46,366 bases of DNA from Flavobacteriaceae bacterium (GTDB lineage: Bacteria > Bacteroidota > Bacteroidia > Flavobacteriales > Flavobacteriaceae), in contig JAAZVY010000009.1 of the NCBI GenBank assembly GCA_018623195.1, forward strand, positions 1 to 46,366. The letters run 5' to 3'. How positions within the stretch are numbered: position 1 is the first letter of the stretch; each line of letters begins with the position of its first letter. Shown piece after piece: positions 35,121 through 43,102 of the stretch. The notes under the pieces are model-generated. The model did not search any database, had not been told where the DNA came from, and saw only the letters and a list, made by a program, of their open reading frames with translations. The position numbers and the translations under genes were made by a program.

Positions 35121-35959
35121 TTCGATAAGTCAGTAAGCTCCAATTGAATCGTTGACCCTTGACGCATTTGAGCAATATGATTTAAACCTTTTTCGTTGGT
35201 GAGTAAAACTCTCGGGTATCCGCCCGTAACTTGACAATCGCGATGAAGAACAATCAATTCTCCTGATGGAGTCAACTGCACAATGCCAGGAAAAACGACC
35301 GAAGACTTGATCGTAGAATGCCTTTTATGAAGATAAGCCGAAGGGAGTACTCGAATCCCCATTCGATTATGAGAAGCTACTTTTAGAGGCAGATCGCGCA
35401 GTTGCTCAGGGGTTTTTAGACAAAAAAACTCTGGTCCTGGGTAAACAACTATCTTCGAACAGAGACTGACATCACTAGTATTACCAACCATCTTGTTAGG
35501 GGCAGTATCTGTTGGGAGATATTCAATCACATCCCCTTCTTTTATCCGTGATACACCAAACAAGCTCGGATGCATCGAACGGCTTCCCATTCGAATCGAA
35601 GATTTAAAACCGCCCTTCACCGCGAGATAGGTGTAAACCCCTTCCGATGCCTGGCTAAATTCAATTTCATCATCGGGTTGAACACGAATCATACAGTTCG
35701 ATTCCCCTTTATTACCATTTAAGGTAAACTTCATTGGAGCACCCGAGACACAAACCAATGTGGGCGAATCAAATCGGTAGATCCCTCCTTGAATACTCAT
35801 TTCTAAAACCGCATCATTTGGATCATTTCCCAAAATAGTATTCGCTCTTTTTGCCGACTGGGCATCCATAAAACCAGACCTCGGAACTGCATATTTAAAG
35901 AATCCCGTACGACCTGAATCTTGAATGGTATCTAAAAGACCGGCTCGTTTAACAAACAT
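35105..35959 (-). CDS. pxpC: 5-oxoprolinase subunit C (PxpC/KipA)
   Basis: A 284-residue protein of the biotin-dependent carboxyltransferase AHS2 (KipA) family, recognised by GLLDTIQDSGRTGF at the N-terminus, SGAPM, LAVKGGF and GYPRVLL. With PxpA and PxpB it forms the prokaryotic 5-oxoprolinase, which opens 5-oxoproline (pyroglutamate) to glutamate with ATP. It is the last gene of the operon; its start overlaps pxpB by 11 bases. Length is slightly short for the family but the conserved blocks are present. Confidence 0.93.
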   Translation of the reverse strand: MFVKRAGLLDTIQDSGRTGFFKYAVPRSGFMDAQSAKRANTILGNDPNDAVLEMSIQGGIYRFDSPTLVCVSGAPMKFTLNGNKGESNCMIRVQPDDEIEFSQASEGVYTYLAVKGGFKSSIRMGSRSMHPSLFGVSRIKEGDVIEYLPTDTAPNKMVGNTSDVSLCSKIVVYPGPEFFCLKTPEQLRDLPLKVASHNRMGIRVLPSAYLHKRHSTIKSSVVFPGIVQLTPSGELIVLHRDCQVTGGYPRVLLTNEKGLNHIAQMRQGSTIQLELTDLSNYLGE

Positions 35960-36644
35960 GACTCAATAGTTTTTCCCGGTCAGAGCTAGTCTCCCAAATA
36001 AGCTGTAACGCTTTAAAATGAGACTCGTCAATTTCATAAAAACGCAGTCGATCTCCAGCCTTAACGATCACAGGGGGGTTCTTATTAGGATCAAAGAACT
36101 GGTAGGGTGTGGTACCTAGAATATTCCATCCTCCACTCGTTTCAAAAGGATAAATAGCCATCTGTGCGGCCGCAAAAGCGACACTTTGAGCTGGAACTCT
36201 AGCCCTAGGAGAAGATCTACGAGGTAAATCGAGAGACTCGGGCACCCCTGAGGCATAAAAAAAGCCAGGTAGAAATCCATAGCCTACAGCGGTGTATTCT
36301 TCTTTTTGATGGATCTCCTTTATTCGGTCAATACTTATTCCCTTTTTCTCTGCAATCAACTGCAAGTCGAGTCCATTGTACCAAATAGGGACGTACCATG
36401 TCCTGAAACTCGACTCATAGGTTTCGTCCATCGAATCAAAAAAAGACGCTAACTCGTCTAAAATCAGGTTTAATTCAGCAGAAAAAACGGTGATCACTCC
36501 GTTCAAAAAGACCACGTCTTGAATCGATGAAAATTGAGACTCAAGCTGCTCGGCAACATAGGAAAGCTCGGCAGCAGAGGTCTCCTCTAGTTCTATGGAG
36601 AGTACCTCCGGGCTTATTCTATGAAAACGAACCTTAACACCCAT
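35949..36644 (-). CDS. pxpB: 5-oxoprolinase subunit B (PxpB/KipI)
   Basis: A 231-residue AHS1/KipI-family protein: YTAVGYGFLPGFFYASGVPE, PRRSSPRARVPAQSVAFA and GGWNILGTTP are the family's conserved blocks. It pairs with PxpC to activate and hydrolyse 5-oxoproline. The ATG at 36644 is chosen because homologues start here; the frame stays open to an ATG at 36737, but those 31 residues lie inside pxpA and have no family counterpart. Overlaps with pxpA (11 bases) and pxpC (11 bases) indicate tight coupling. Confidence 0.93.
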   Translation of the reverse strand: MGVKVRFHRISPEVLSIELEETSAAELSYVAEQLESQFSSIQDVVFLNGVITVFSAELNLILDELASFFDSMDETYESSFRTWYVPIWYNGLDLQLIAEKKGISIDRIKEIHQKEEYTAVGYGFLPGFFYASGVPESLDLPRRSSPRARVPAQSVAFAAAQMAIYPFETSGGWNILGTTPYQFFDPNKNPPVIVKAGDRLRFYEIDESHFKALQLIWETSSDREKLLSHVC

Positions 36645-37353
36645 AAGCCTTTGTGATTTCAGCAATGATTTGTGGGGTCGCCTGATGATCTGAGTGTATA
36701 CAAAAAGTGTGAGGATCAATAGGAACCTCAGCACCATCCAATAGCTTCAAAGATTTATTGTCTACCATAGCGTGCAGATGATCTAACGCTTGTTTCGGAT
36801 CAGAAATCACAGCATTCTCTTCGCTCCTAGGAACTAGTCGGTCAATTGCAAGGTAATTGCGATCAATAAAATATTCATGAGCCACTTTAAAGCCAAGTTC
36901 TTTGGCTTTAAGAGCAATGATAGAAGACTCTTGCAAATAAAGTGTCTTCTCCTTGTAAGACGCTAGAGCACTTAGAAAAACCTCAGCAAGAGATGCGTTT
37001 TTGGCTAGGTCATTATAGAGCGCTCCATGGGGTTTTATGTGAGACCAAGTAGTACCCAAATCCTCAGCCACTCTTGCAAAACATTCGATTTGATCGACGA
37101 CTGAAGCAGTGAGTTCTTCAGAGCTTAGTTCTAACGAGACTCTACCAAAGTTTTCTTTGTCTGGATATGAGGGGTGTGCCCCAAATTCAATTTCATGGGG
37201 AATCGCATGATTTAAAGTTTCAAAGATGGTACGCTCATCTCCATAATGTCCGCCACAGGCAACATTGAGGGCATTGACAAAAGGGTAAAGCTCATATTCT
37301 CCTGTCACCCCTTCGCCAGCATCCATATTGATGTGTGGTTTCTTCAAACTCAT
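36634..37353 (-). CDS. pxpA: 5-oxoprolinase subunit A (PxpA, LamB/YcsF family)
   Basis: A 239-residue protein with the LamB/YcsF hallmarks: INMDAGEG at the N-terminus, NVACGGHYGD, FGAHPSYPDKENFGR, HIKPHGALYND and CIHSD near the end. It is the likely ring-opening subunit of the PxpABC 5-oxoprolinase. The start overlaps the Nramp-like gene by 4 bases (ATGA) and the end overlaps pxpB by 11. Position 8 of the operon's usual INxDxGE motif is Met (INMDAGEG), within family variation as far as I recall. Confidence 0.94.
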   Translation of the reverse strand: MSLKKPHINMDAGEGVTGEYELYPFVNALNVACGGHYGDERTIFETLNHAIPHEIEFGAHPSYPDKENFGRVSLELSSEELTASVVDQIECFARVAEDLGTTWSHIKPHGALYNDLAKNASLAEVFLSALASYKEKTLYLQESSIIALKAKELGFKVAHEYFIDRNYLAIDRLVPRSEENAVISDPKQALDHLHAMVDNKSLKLLDGAEVPIDPHTFCIHSDHQATPQIIAEITKAYGC

Positions 37354-38546
37354 AAACCAAGCGCTTTACTAAGCCCCATAAGACCTAGAATTAAGGTAAA
37401 GAGCACTAAAATGATGCCCAGAATGTTTTGACCCTTTGTGTTCGCTAACTCTCCTAACAAACTCCTATTTCGAGATAAGATGAATAGCGTGATTGCAACA
37501 ATAGGTAGTAGAATCCCGTTTGCAATCTGAGCAAATTTGATGATTTCAATTGGAGCACTTCCGACCATCGTAACGACCCATCCAATGGCAAATACAAGTA
37601 TGGCGGCAAGCTTCGAAAACCGTTCAGAGACCGCACCTTCTTTTGATCTAAAAACAGAAGCTGTTACTAAGCCTGCAGCTAGTGGAGCCGTAATTGAAGA
37701 GGTAAACCCCGCTGCGAATAAGCCAAAACCGACAATGTACTTACTCCATTCTCCGAGTGAAGGTTTGAGAATAGCGGCTAGATCGATGACCGAACTTATT
37801 CCTTCGCTACCTGCAGAAGCCGCAGTTACAAGAATAGCCATAGAGATCAGACCTCCAATAAGGATGCTAAACAAGGCGTCTTTTTTTAGAAGTCGATGAC
37901 TAGAAATTTCTGAGCGACTCTGCTTTACTAGCGCCGTATGAAGAAAGAGATTGTACGGCACAACGGTGGTACCAACTAATGCAACGATCATAAGGGTATT
38001 TGATCCTTTGAAAGCAGGGATGAAAGCAGCCTTTAAAAGGTTTAGAATCCCTGGCCCTAGGTAGATAGCTGTAAATAAAAAGCTTATACCCATCAAAACC
38101 ACTAAGAGCATGAGCAATCTTTTAATTAGTTCAAATCGACCATTCCACAGCATGGTAAGAACCCCTAGACCGATAAGAATCATCAGTGTGGTCTTTGAAA
38201 TAGATTGGTCTGAAAGCAGTTGTAATCCCATTAAGGTACCACTCAAGTTACCACCTTGATAAGCTGCGTTTCCGATAAAAATAGAAGAGACTATCAGACC
38301 AAGGATCGTAAATCGTAGCGGTGGCTGTTTGATCCCTCTCATGATAATTTGATCAAGATCTTCATTTAGAACCCATCCTAAACGAGCAGCTATTTCTTGA
38401 AAATAATAGGTAATTACAATCGAAATGGTCAGCGCCCAAAGTAGTTCAATCCCAAAGTCTACTCCGGCAAGTGTACAGGTGGTAACCGTGCCAGGGCCAA
38501 TAAAAGCTGCGGCAATGAAGACTCCGAGATGTTTTTGTTTCGACAT
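37350..38546 (-). CDS. Nramp-fold transporter lacking the usual metal ligands
   Basis: A 398-residue inner-membrane protein with about 11 helices and an Nramp fold. TM1 aligns well (AGVDFGIELLWAL with the family's AGARYGYSLLWVV), but the metal motif DPGN reads GPGT (residues 17-20), and the TM6 motif MPH reads VPY (196-198, in TTVVPYNLFLHTAL). The Asp, Asn and Met that bind Mn2+ or Fe2+ are therefore gone. It is the first gene of a four-gene operon with pxpA, pxpB and pxpC, linked by a 4-base overlap. A role in uptake of 5-oxoproline or another organic substrate is inferred from this; databases are likely to label it a divalent-metal transporter. The fold call is firm, the substrate unknown. 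Confidence 0.88.
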   Translation of the reverse strand: MSKQKHLGVFIAAAFIGPGTVTTCTLAGVDFGIELLWALTISIVITYYFQEIAARLGWVLNEDLDQIIMRGIKQPPLRFTILGLIVSSIFIGNAAYQGGNLSGTLMGLQLLSDQSISKTTLMILIGLGVLTMLWNGRFELIKRLLMLLVVLMGISFLFTAIYLGPGILNLLKAAFIPAFKGSNTLMIVALVGTTVVPYNLFLHTALVKQSRSEISSHRLLKKDALFSILIGGLISMAILVTAASAGSEGISSVIDLAAILKPSLGEWSKYIVGFGLFAAGFTSSITAPLAAGLVTASVFRSKEGAVSERFSKLAAILVFAIGWVVTMVGSAPIEIIKFAQIANGILLPIVAITLFILSRNRSLLGELANTKGQNILGIILVLFTLILGLMGLSKALGL

Positions 38547-38586
38547 ACCTATCAGAATACTTACTAACTTAGAGAAATTTTAGCTT

Positions 38587-39357
38587 ATGGAAACAAAACA
38601 AGAAATTGTCAGTGATTGGTTGCACCGATACACAGGGAAGCCTTCACATGAATTTGGCAAGTATATTCTTCTAACTAATTTTTATAAATACGTTTCAAAA
38701 TTTGCAGAGATAACAGGAACCACAGTGGAGGGGAAAGACCGAGTAATGGCATCTGCTACTCACGACGGTATAAGTATTATCAACTTTGGTATTGGTAGCC
38801 CTAATGCAGCCTTAATAATGGATCTATTAATGGCAGCTGAACCTGAAGCCGTTCTATTTCTAGGTAAGTGTGGCGGACTTAAAAAAAGAAATCAAATCGG
38901 AGATTTTGTTCTACCCATCGGGGCGATACGAGGTGATGGTACTTCAGACGATTACTTACCTAAAGAAGTACCCGCTTTACCTTCCTTTGCCCTTCAGAGA
39001 GCGATTTCTTCAACGATCAAAGACAGAGCTCAAAACTATTGGACAGGTACCGTGTTCACCACTAACCGAAGAGTGTGGGAGCACGATAAGAAATTCAAAA
39101 ATCATCTCAAGAAGGTAAGAGCTTATGCCATTGATATGGAAACGGCTACCCTATTTACGGTTGGTTTTCACAATAGAATCCCAACAGGGGCTCTTCTACT
39201 AGTCACCGATCAGCCTATGGTTCCTGAAGGAGTGAAATCGATGGCTCAAGATGAAGAAAACAAGCGAATCTTTGATACGAATCACGTTCAAATTGGAATC
39301 GATTCATTGAAACAGCTGAAAGATAAAGGCGAAACGATTAGACACTTAAAATTCTAA
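38587..39357 (+). CDS. amn: AMP nucleosidase, short Bacteroidota form
   Basis: A 256-residue cytoplasmic enzyme of the nucleoside phosphorylase (PNP/UDP) superfamily, without the extra N-terminal domain of the E. coli enzyme. ATHDGISIINFGIGSPNAA, FLGKCGGLK and AIDMETATLF are the phosphate/ribose and base-binding blocks, and VTDQP closes the catalytic region. It splits AMP into adenine and ribose-5-phosphate. It is divergent from the Nramp-like gene across 40 bases and is followed 36 bases later by a sterol-desaturase-family gene, with no obvious functional link. Confidence 0.9.
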   Translation: METKQEIVSDWLHRYTGKPSHEFGKYILLTNFYKYVSKFAEITGTTVEGKDRVMASATHDGISIINFGIGSPNAALIMDLLMAAEPEAVLFLGKCGGLKKRNQIGDFVLPIGAIRGDGTSDDYLPKEVPALPSFALQRAISSTIKDRAQNYWTGTVFTTNRRVWEHDKKFKNHLKKVRAYAIDMETATLFTVGFHNRIPTGALLLVTDQPMVPEGVKSMAQDEENKRIFDTNHVQIGIDSLKQLKDKGETIRHLKF

Positions 39358-39393
39358 TATTTAGTATCTTCGGGAGGCTGTGAATTAGATATT

Positions 39394-40212
39394 ATGGACT
39401 CATTTCTATTATTTTTTGAAGAGATGCCCGTCTGGATGAAGGCGGCTTGGATCTTTTTTGTATTAGGTATTTTCTGGATCGCCGAAGGCTATTACGCGCA
39501 AACCAATTTTAATTACAAGAAATGGAAACACGCTCGAGTTAATGGTTCACTACTCGCCATGGTGATGATTATTAATGTCGGTTTTGGTGCACTTACTGCC
39601 CTTCTTTATCAGTGGCTTTCTGACACCAACTTCGGACTTCTTAATCTAATCGAATTACCTACATGGGCTGAACTCATTATTGCGTTAGTTATACTCGATT
39701 TAATCGCGCAATACTTTGTTCATTATCTCTTGCATAAAGTACCTGTCTTATGGAGGCTTCATTTAGTGCACCATAGCGATAAACACGTCGATGCAACTAC
39801 AGGTACACGGCACCATCCCCTAGACTTTCTGCTCCGAGAGACCTTTGCATTAATCGCAATCGCAATTACTGGTATGCCGATCGCATTTTATCTATTTTAC
39901 CGAATCTTAAGTGTTGTATTTACTTACTTCACCCATGCAAACATTGCCCTACCTGTCAAGGTTGATCGTGCCATAAGTTACCTATTCGTAACGCCGAACA
40001 TGCATAAGTTTCATCACCACAACGAACTTCCATGGACCGATTCTAACTACGGAAACATGCTGTCTATTTGGGATAGACTATTCGGAACATTTGTCTACGA
40101 CGACGTGAAGAAGGTAGTTTACGGTGTGGATATCGCAGATCACAAGAACGACGAAAGCTTACTTACTCAATTGGGGCTTCCGTTTGATCAATCCGTAAAG
40201 TCGAAAAGCTAA
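39394..40212 (+). CDS. Sterol desaturase/fatty acid hydroxylase-family protein
   Basis: A 272-residue integral-membrane di-iron protein with four or more helices and the His clusters of the family: HYLLH, HLVHHSDKHVD, TRHHPLD and HKFHHHNE. Members hydroxylate or desaturate lipids, sterols or carotenoids; the tail TPNMHKFHHH and DSNYGNMLSIWDRLFGTF are typical. It follows the amn gene by 36 bases. A TATCTTCG site at 39365-39372, one mismatch from the -7 consensus, may be its own promoter, though without a clear -33 box. The substrate is not visible from sequence. Confidence 0.88.
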   Translation: MDSFLLFFEEMPVWMKAAWIFFVLGIFWIAEGYYAQTNFNYKKWKHARVNGSLLAMVMIINVGFGALTALLYQWLSDTNFGLLNLIELPTWAELIIALVILDLIAQYFVHYLLHKVPVLWRLHLVHHSDKHVDATTGTRHHPLDFLLRETFALIAIAITGMPIAFYLFYRILSVVFTYFTHANIALPVKVDRAISYLFVTPNMHKFHHHNELPWTDSNYGNMLSIWDRLFGTFVYDDVKKVVYGVDIADHKNDESLLTQLGLPFDQSVKSKS

Positions 40213-40356
40213 AAATCCAGACCTCTCTCGATAGTTATCATAACAAACAAAACTAAACGATAGCTACTTATGAAAAGGCCTGGATAGGTTGTATCTACTG
40301 CAATCGCTAACTATACTTTGTTAACGACTGAAACGCTATTTTGTTACAAAGCTTGT
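40213..40356. other. Convergent intergenic region with several inverted repeats
   Basis: A 144-base gap between two convergent genes. ATCCAGACCT at 40215-40224 and AGGCCTGGAT at 40276-40285 pair with one mismatch around a 51-base loop. Within the loop, GTTATCATAAC at 40234-40244 is a palindrome. Further on, TTTGTTACAAA at 40340-40350 is another, and CTTTGT at 40316-40321 can also pair with ACAAAG at 40346-40351. No T run follows, so these are not standard terminators. I see no ORF here. The structures may end both transcripts or form a small RNA. Confidence 0.4.
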
Positions 40357-41802
40357 TTAGAGGGCCCAAAAATAAGGCAACAAATAGAATACCCAAAACG
40401 TTACCAAAAGAATAGAGATCAAATTGAGGCCTATTCCGACCCTAATCATTGAAGACATACTAACATAGCCTGATCCAAAGACCACTGCATTGGGTGGAGT
40501 CGCCACAGGCAACATAAATGCACAGGAGGCAGCAAGCGTAGCTGACACCATAAAAATATAAGGGTGAACTCCCATAGCCGCCGCCAAAGGAGCTAAAACG
40601 GGTAAAATCATTGCTGTAGTAGCTAAATTCGAAGTCACCTCTGTCAAAAAATTAATCACCGCCACCAAAACTAAGGTCATCACAAGTAGCGGAAGAAAGT
40701 CGAGCTGCGTAAGTTGCTCCGCTAACCATTTGGCAAGACCAGTATCTTTAAAACCTTGTGCTATCGCAAGTCCTCCACCAAAGAGAAGCAAAATACCCCA
40801 AGGAATTTTTTTGGCGTCATCCCATTGAAGTACGCCATCTTTGGTTCCGCTATTGGGGATCACAAAGAGGGCTATTCCCGCAATTAGCGCAATTAAGGTA
40901 TCGTCGATTGCCGGAAGAATTGGGCTTAGAAGAAAAGACCGGGTAATCCACGCAAACGCAGTGAGCACAAATACCACAAGCACTCGCTTTTCATTCGAAG
41001 AAATCTTTCCTAGTAATTTTCGTTGTCTTTTGATTTCTTCAACTCCACCGGTAAAATTATCTGCCTTGAGCTTCACAGCAAATCGGGTGAGGTAAACCCA
41101 ACAAATAATTAATAGTAGTGCAGAGAGCGGAAAAGCAAAAAGCATCCAATCTAAAAAGTTGATTTCTACTTCATAGAGCTCTTTAACAATACCTGCTAAT
41201 ACCAGATTCGGCGGTGTTCCTATAAGCGTTGCCATACCTCCTAAGGAAGCGCTGTAGGCGATGGCGAGCATCAACATCTTTCCGAATTCTTCATGCTCGT
41301 TTTCAGGAGTGTCTGGATGATCGCGAAACTGCGCGACAATGGCAAGCCCTATGGGTAGCATCATCACTGAAGTAGCCGTATTCGAAATCCACATCGAAAG
41401 AAAGGCGGTTGCCACCATGAAGCCTAGAACAATCATTCGCATCCGAGTCCCGATTAGTGAAATAACGGCAAGAGCAATTCGTCGATGAAGGTTTACTTTT
41501 TCGATGGCAATGGCTAGAAAAAACCCTCCGAGATATAGAAACACATATTTGTGACCGTAGGATACTGTGGTAGCCGCTAGATCTAAAGCTCCTGATAACG
41601 GAAAGAGTATGATAGGCAATAATGCCGAGACCGCAATTGGAACCGCTTCGGTAACCCACCAAGCACCCACCCATAGGGCTACGGCAAGAGCCGAAACTCC
41701 TTGTTCAGAAAGCCCGTCTGGTCTCCAGAAGAATTGAACTAAAAAGAAGAGTAAGGGTCCCAGAGCTCTCCCGATTGCTGCAGGTCGGAGCCACTTATTC
41801 AT
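40357..41802 (-). CDS. DASS/SLC13-family sodium-coupled transporter
   Basis: A 481-residue inner-membrane protein with about 11 helices. It shows both SNT-type sodium/substrate motifs of the DASS family: SNTATSVMMLP in the first half and TSNLATTAMILP in the second, plus GTPPNLV and ATPPNAVVFGSG. Members import di- or tricarboxylates such as succinate or citrate, or sulfate, with Na+. It overlaps the end of the AGMO-like gene by 8 bases, so the two are cotranscribed with AGMO first. Use of Na+ fits a marine organism. Dicarboxylate is the default guess. Confidence 0.9.
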   Translation of the reverse strand: MNKWLRPAAIGRALGPLLFFLVQFFWRPDGLSEQGVSALAVALWVGAWWVTEAVPIAVSALLPIILFPLSGALDLAATTVSYGHKYVFLYLGGFFLAIAIEKVNLHRRIALAVISLIGTRMRMIVLGFMVATAFLSMWISNTATSVMMLPIGLAIVAQFRDHPDTPENEHEEFGKMLMLAIAYSASLGGMATLIGTPPNLVLAGIVKELYEVEINFLDWMLFAFPLSALLLIICWVYLTRFAVKLKADNFTGGVEEIKRQRKLLGKISSNEKRVLVVFVLTAFAWITRSFLLSPILPAIDDTLIALIAGIALFVIPNSGTKDGVLQWDDAKKIPWGILLLFGGGLAIAQGFKDTGLAKWLAEQLTQLDFLPLLVMTLVLVAVINFLTEVTSNLATTAMILPVLAPLAAAMGVHPYIFMVSATLAASCAFMLPVATPPNAVVFGSGYVSMSSMIRVGIGLNLISILLVTFWVFYLLPYFWAL

Positions 41803-43024
41803 GGGTTAAAGAAACTTTAGTAGCAATTGCAGACAAAGAACTCACTCCAATTAATAGCGAAAAAGGCAGGGCTAGATCACTAAAAAATGTCGGTACTAAA
41901 AGGTATAATGCCATTAGATAAAGCAACCGAATCCCTTCAAAAAGTAAGGCCCATTTTGAACCGTCCATCAGCGAACTGTACCCCATCACCATCAAAAAAA
42001 TCAGACCTCCAGTGAGAAGCTGAATTTCTGTTCCCAAGCTCGAAAATTGCGAGAAAAAATAGAGCAGCAATCCTATGGCCAACAAAAACTGGGTGAAGAC
42101 AATAATCTTTCTACTGCTGGTTTCTTTCGGATGATACTTCTGATACGCATAAACATCTTCAATAATCGAACGCTCGAAGCGGGCTGCGACATCAGCCGGT
42201 CTCCACCCGGTAGGCATGAACCAAATTCTCAACTTATCGATCCATGATTTCGCATGCCAGGCATCGAAGGCCAAATTATAGAAATGCTGAAAATTGATCC
42301 AAAGTGGGTTGTAGGTAAGCGCAGGTTTGAGCACTCCATATCTCGGAGGAACTTCATCTAATTCTTCTTGAAAAGTTCCAAAAATTCGGTCCCAAACCGA
42401 AAAGATTTGTCCGAGATTTTTGTCGATATACTCCTTATTAATGGCATGGTGTACTCGGTGTTGTGAAGGGGTTACCAAAATATACTCTAACCAACCCAAC
42501 TTTCCGATGTGCTGGGTATGATACCAAAACTGACCAAATAAATGTAAAGGAGCCAGCACAGCGATCACCTGATAAGGCACTCCTAACAGCGCTGCAGGGA
42601 GTAAAAGGATAGCCGTATAGCCGATTAGATTCGAGATCGATTGTCTTAAGGCACAAGCTAAATTGAATTCTTCACTTGAGTGGTGAATGACGTGGGAGTT
42701 CCAAAAAAGATTGACATGATGGCTGAGGCGATGGTTCCAGTAGCCAGCAAAATCAATAGCGATAAAGGCAATCACCCAAGTAGGCCACCCCGATGGAGTT
42801 TGTGTCAGCGCAAGCTGGCTGACTAAATAAGGATAGCTAATCAGCACTAAGGCCAGTCCAAGGCTGTCTTTGAGCACGTTGGTTACCCCACTGCTGAGGC
42901 TACTGAGTGTATCAAAAAAACGATACTTCTGATTCTTGATAAAATGCCCATATGCGATCTCAATTAATACTAAGACCACAAAGGCAGGTATCGCATATAA
43001 TAAGGCGTTAGCATATGCATTCAT
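41795..43024 (-). CDS. Sterol desaturase-family protein resembling alkylglycerol monooxygenase
   Basis: A 409-residue integral-membrane di-iron protein. The His motifs HRLSHH, HVIHHSSEEFN and HRVHHA fit the family, and HHSSEEFNLACALRQS closely resembles the signature of animal alkylglycerol monooxygenase (TMEM195), which cleaves ether lipids using tetrahydrobiopterin. The C-terminal 130 residues add about four more helices, also as in that group. It is the first gene of a two-gene operon with a DASS transporter. The fold is firm; the AGMO-like reaction is an inference from motif similarity. Confidence 0.85.
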   Translation of the reverse strand: MNAYANALLYAIPAFVVLVLIEIAYGHFIKNQKYRFFDTLSSLSSGVTNVLKDSLGLALVLISYPYLVSQLALTQTPSGWPTWVIAFIAIDFAGYWNHRLSHHVNLFWNSHVIHHSSEEFNLACALRQSISNLIGYTAILLLPAALLGVPYQVIAVLAPLHLFGQFWYHTQHIGKLGWLEYILVTPSQHRVHHAINKEYIDKNLGQIFSVWDRIFGTFQEELDEVPPRYGVLKPALTYNPLWINFQHFYNLAFDAWHAKSWIDKLRIWFMPTGWRPADVAARFERSIIEDVYAYQKYHPKETSSRKIIVFTQFLLAIGLLLYFFSQFSSLGTEIQLLTGGLIFLMVMGYSSLMDGSKWALLFEGIRLLYLMALYLLVPTFFSDLALPFSLLIGVSSLSAIATKVSLTHE

Positions 43025-43074
43025 CGCATTAAAAATACTAAAATTTGTAGCGAAGCCATCTTGTTTTAGAGCCT

Positions 43075-43082
43075 TACCTTTG
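43075..43082 (+). promoter_or_regulatory. Predicted -7 box upstream of the pentein hydrolase pair
   Basis: TACCTTTG exactly matches the TAnnTTTG consensus and lies 20 bases before the ATG at 43103. No TTG sits at the expected 19-20 base distance upstream, so this is a partial promoter match. Confidence 0.4.
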
Positions 43083-43102
43083 CCTTACAAATAATCGGGT
43101 TT

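Noticed and set aside
36645-36737. Longer N-terminus for PxpB
   Set aside because: It lies inside pxpA in another frame and reads as a hydrophobic stretch unlike any KipI protein; the ATG at 36644 starts the conserved domain.
37537-37899. A 120-residue open frame on the plus strand opposite the Nramp-like gene
   Set aside because: It is an antisense shadow of a membrane protein gene, with no sign of being a real protein.
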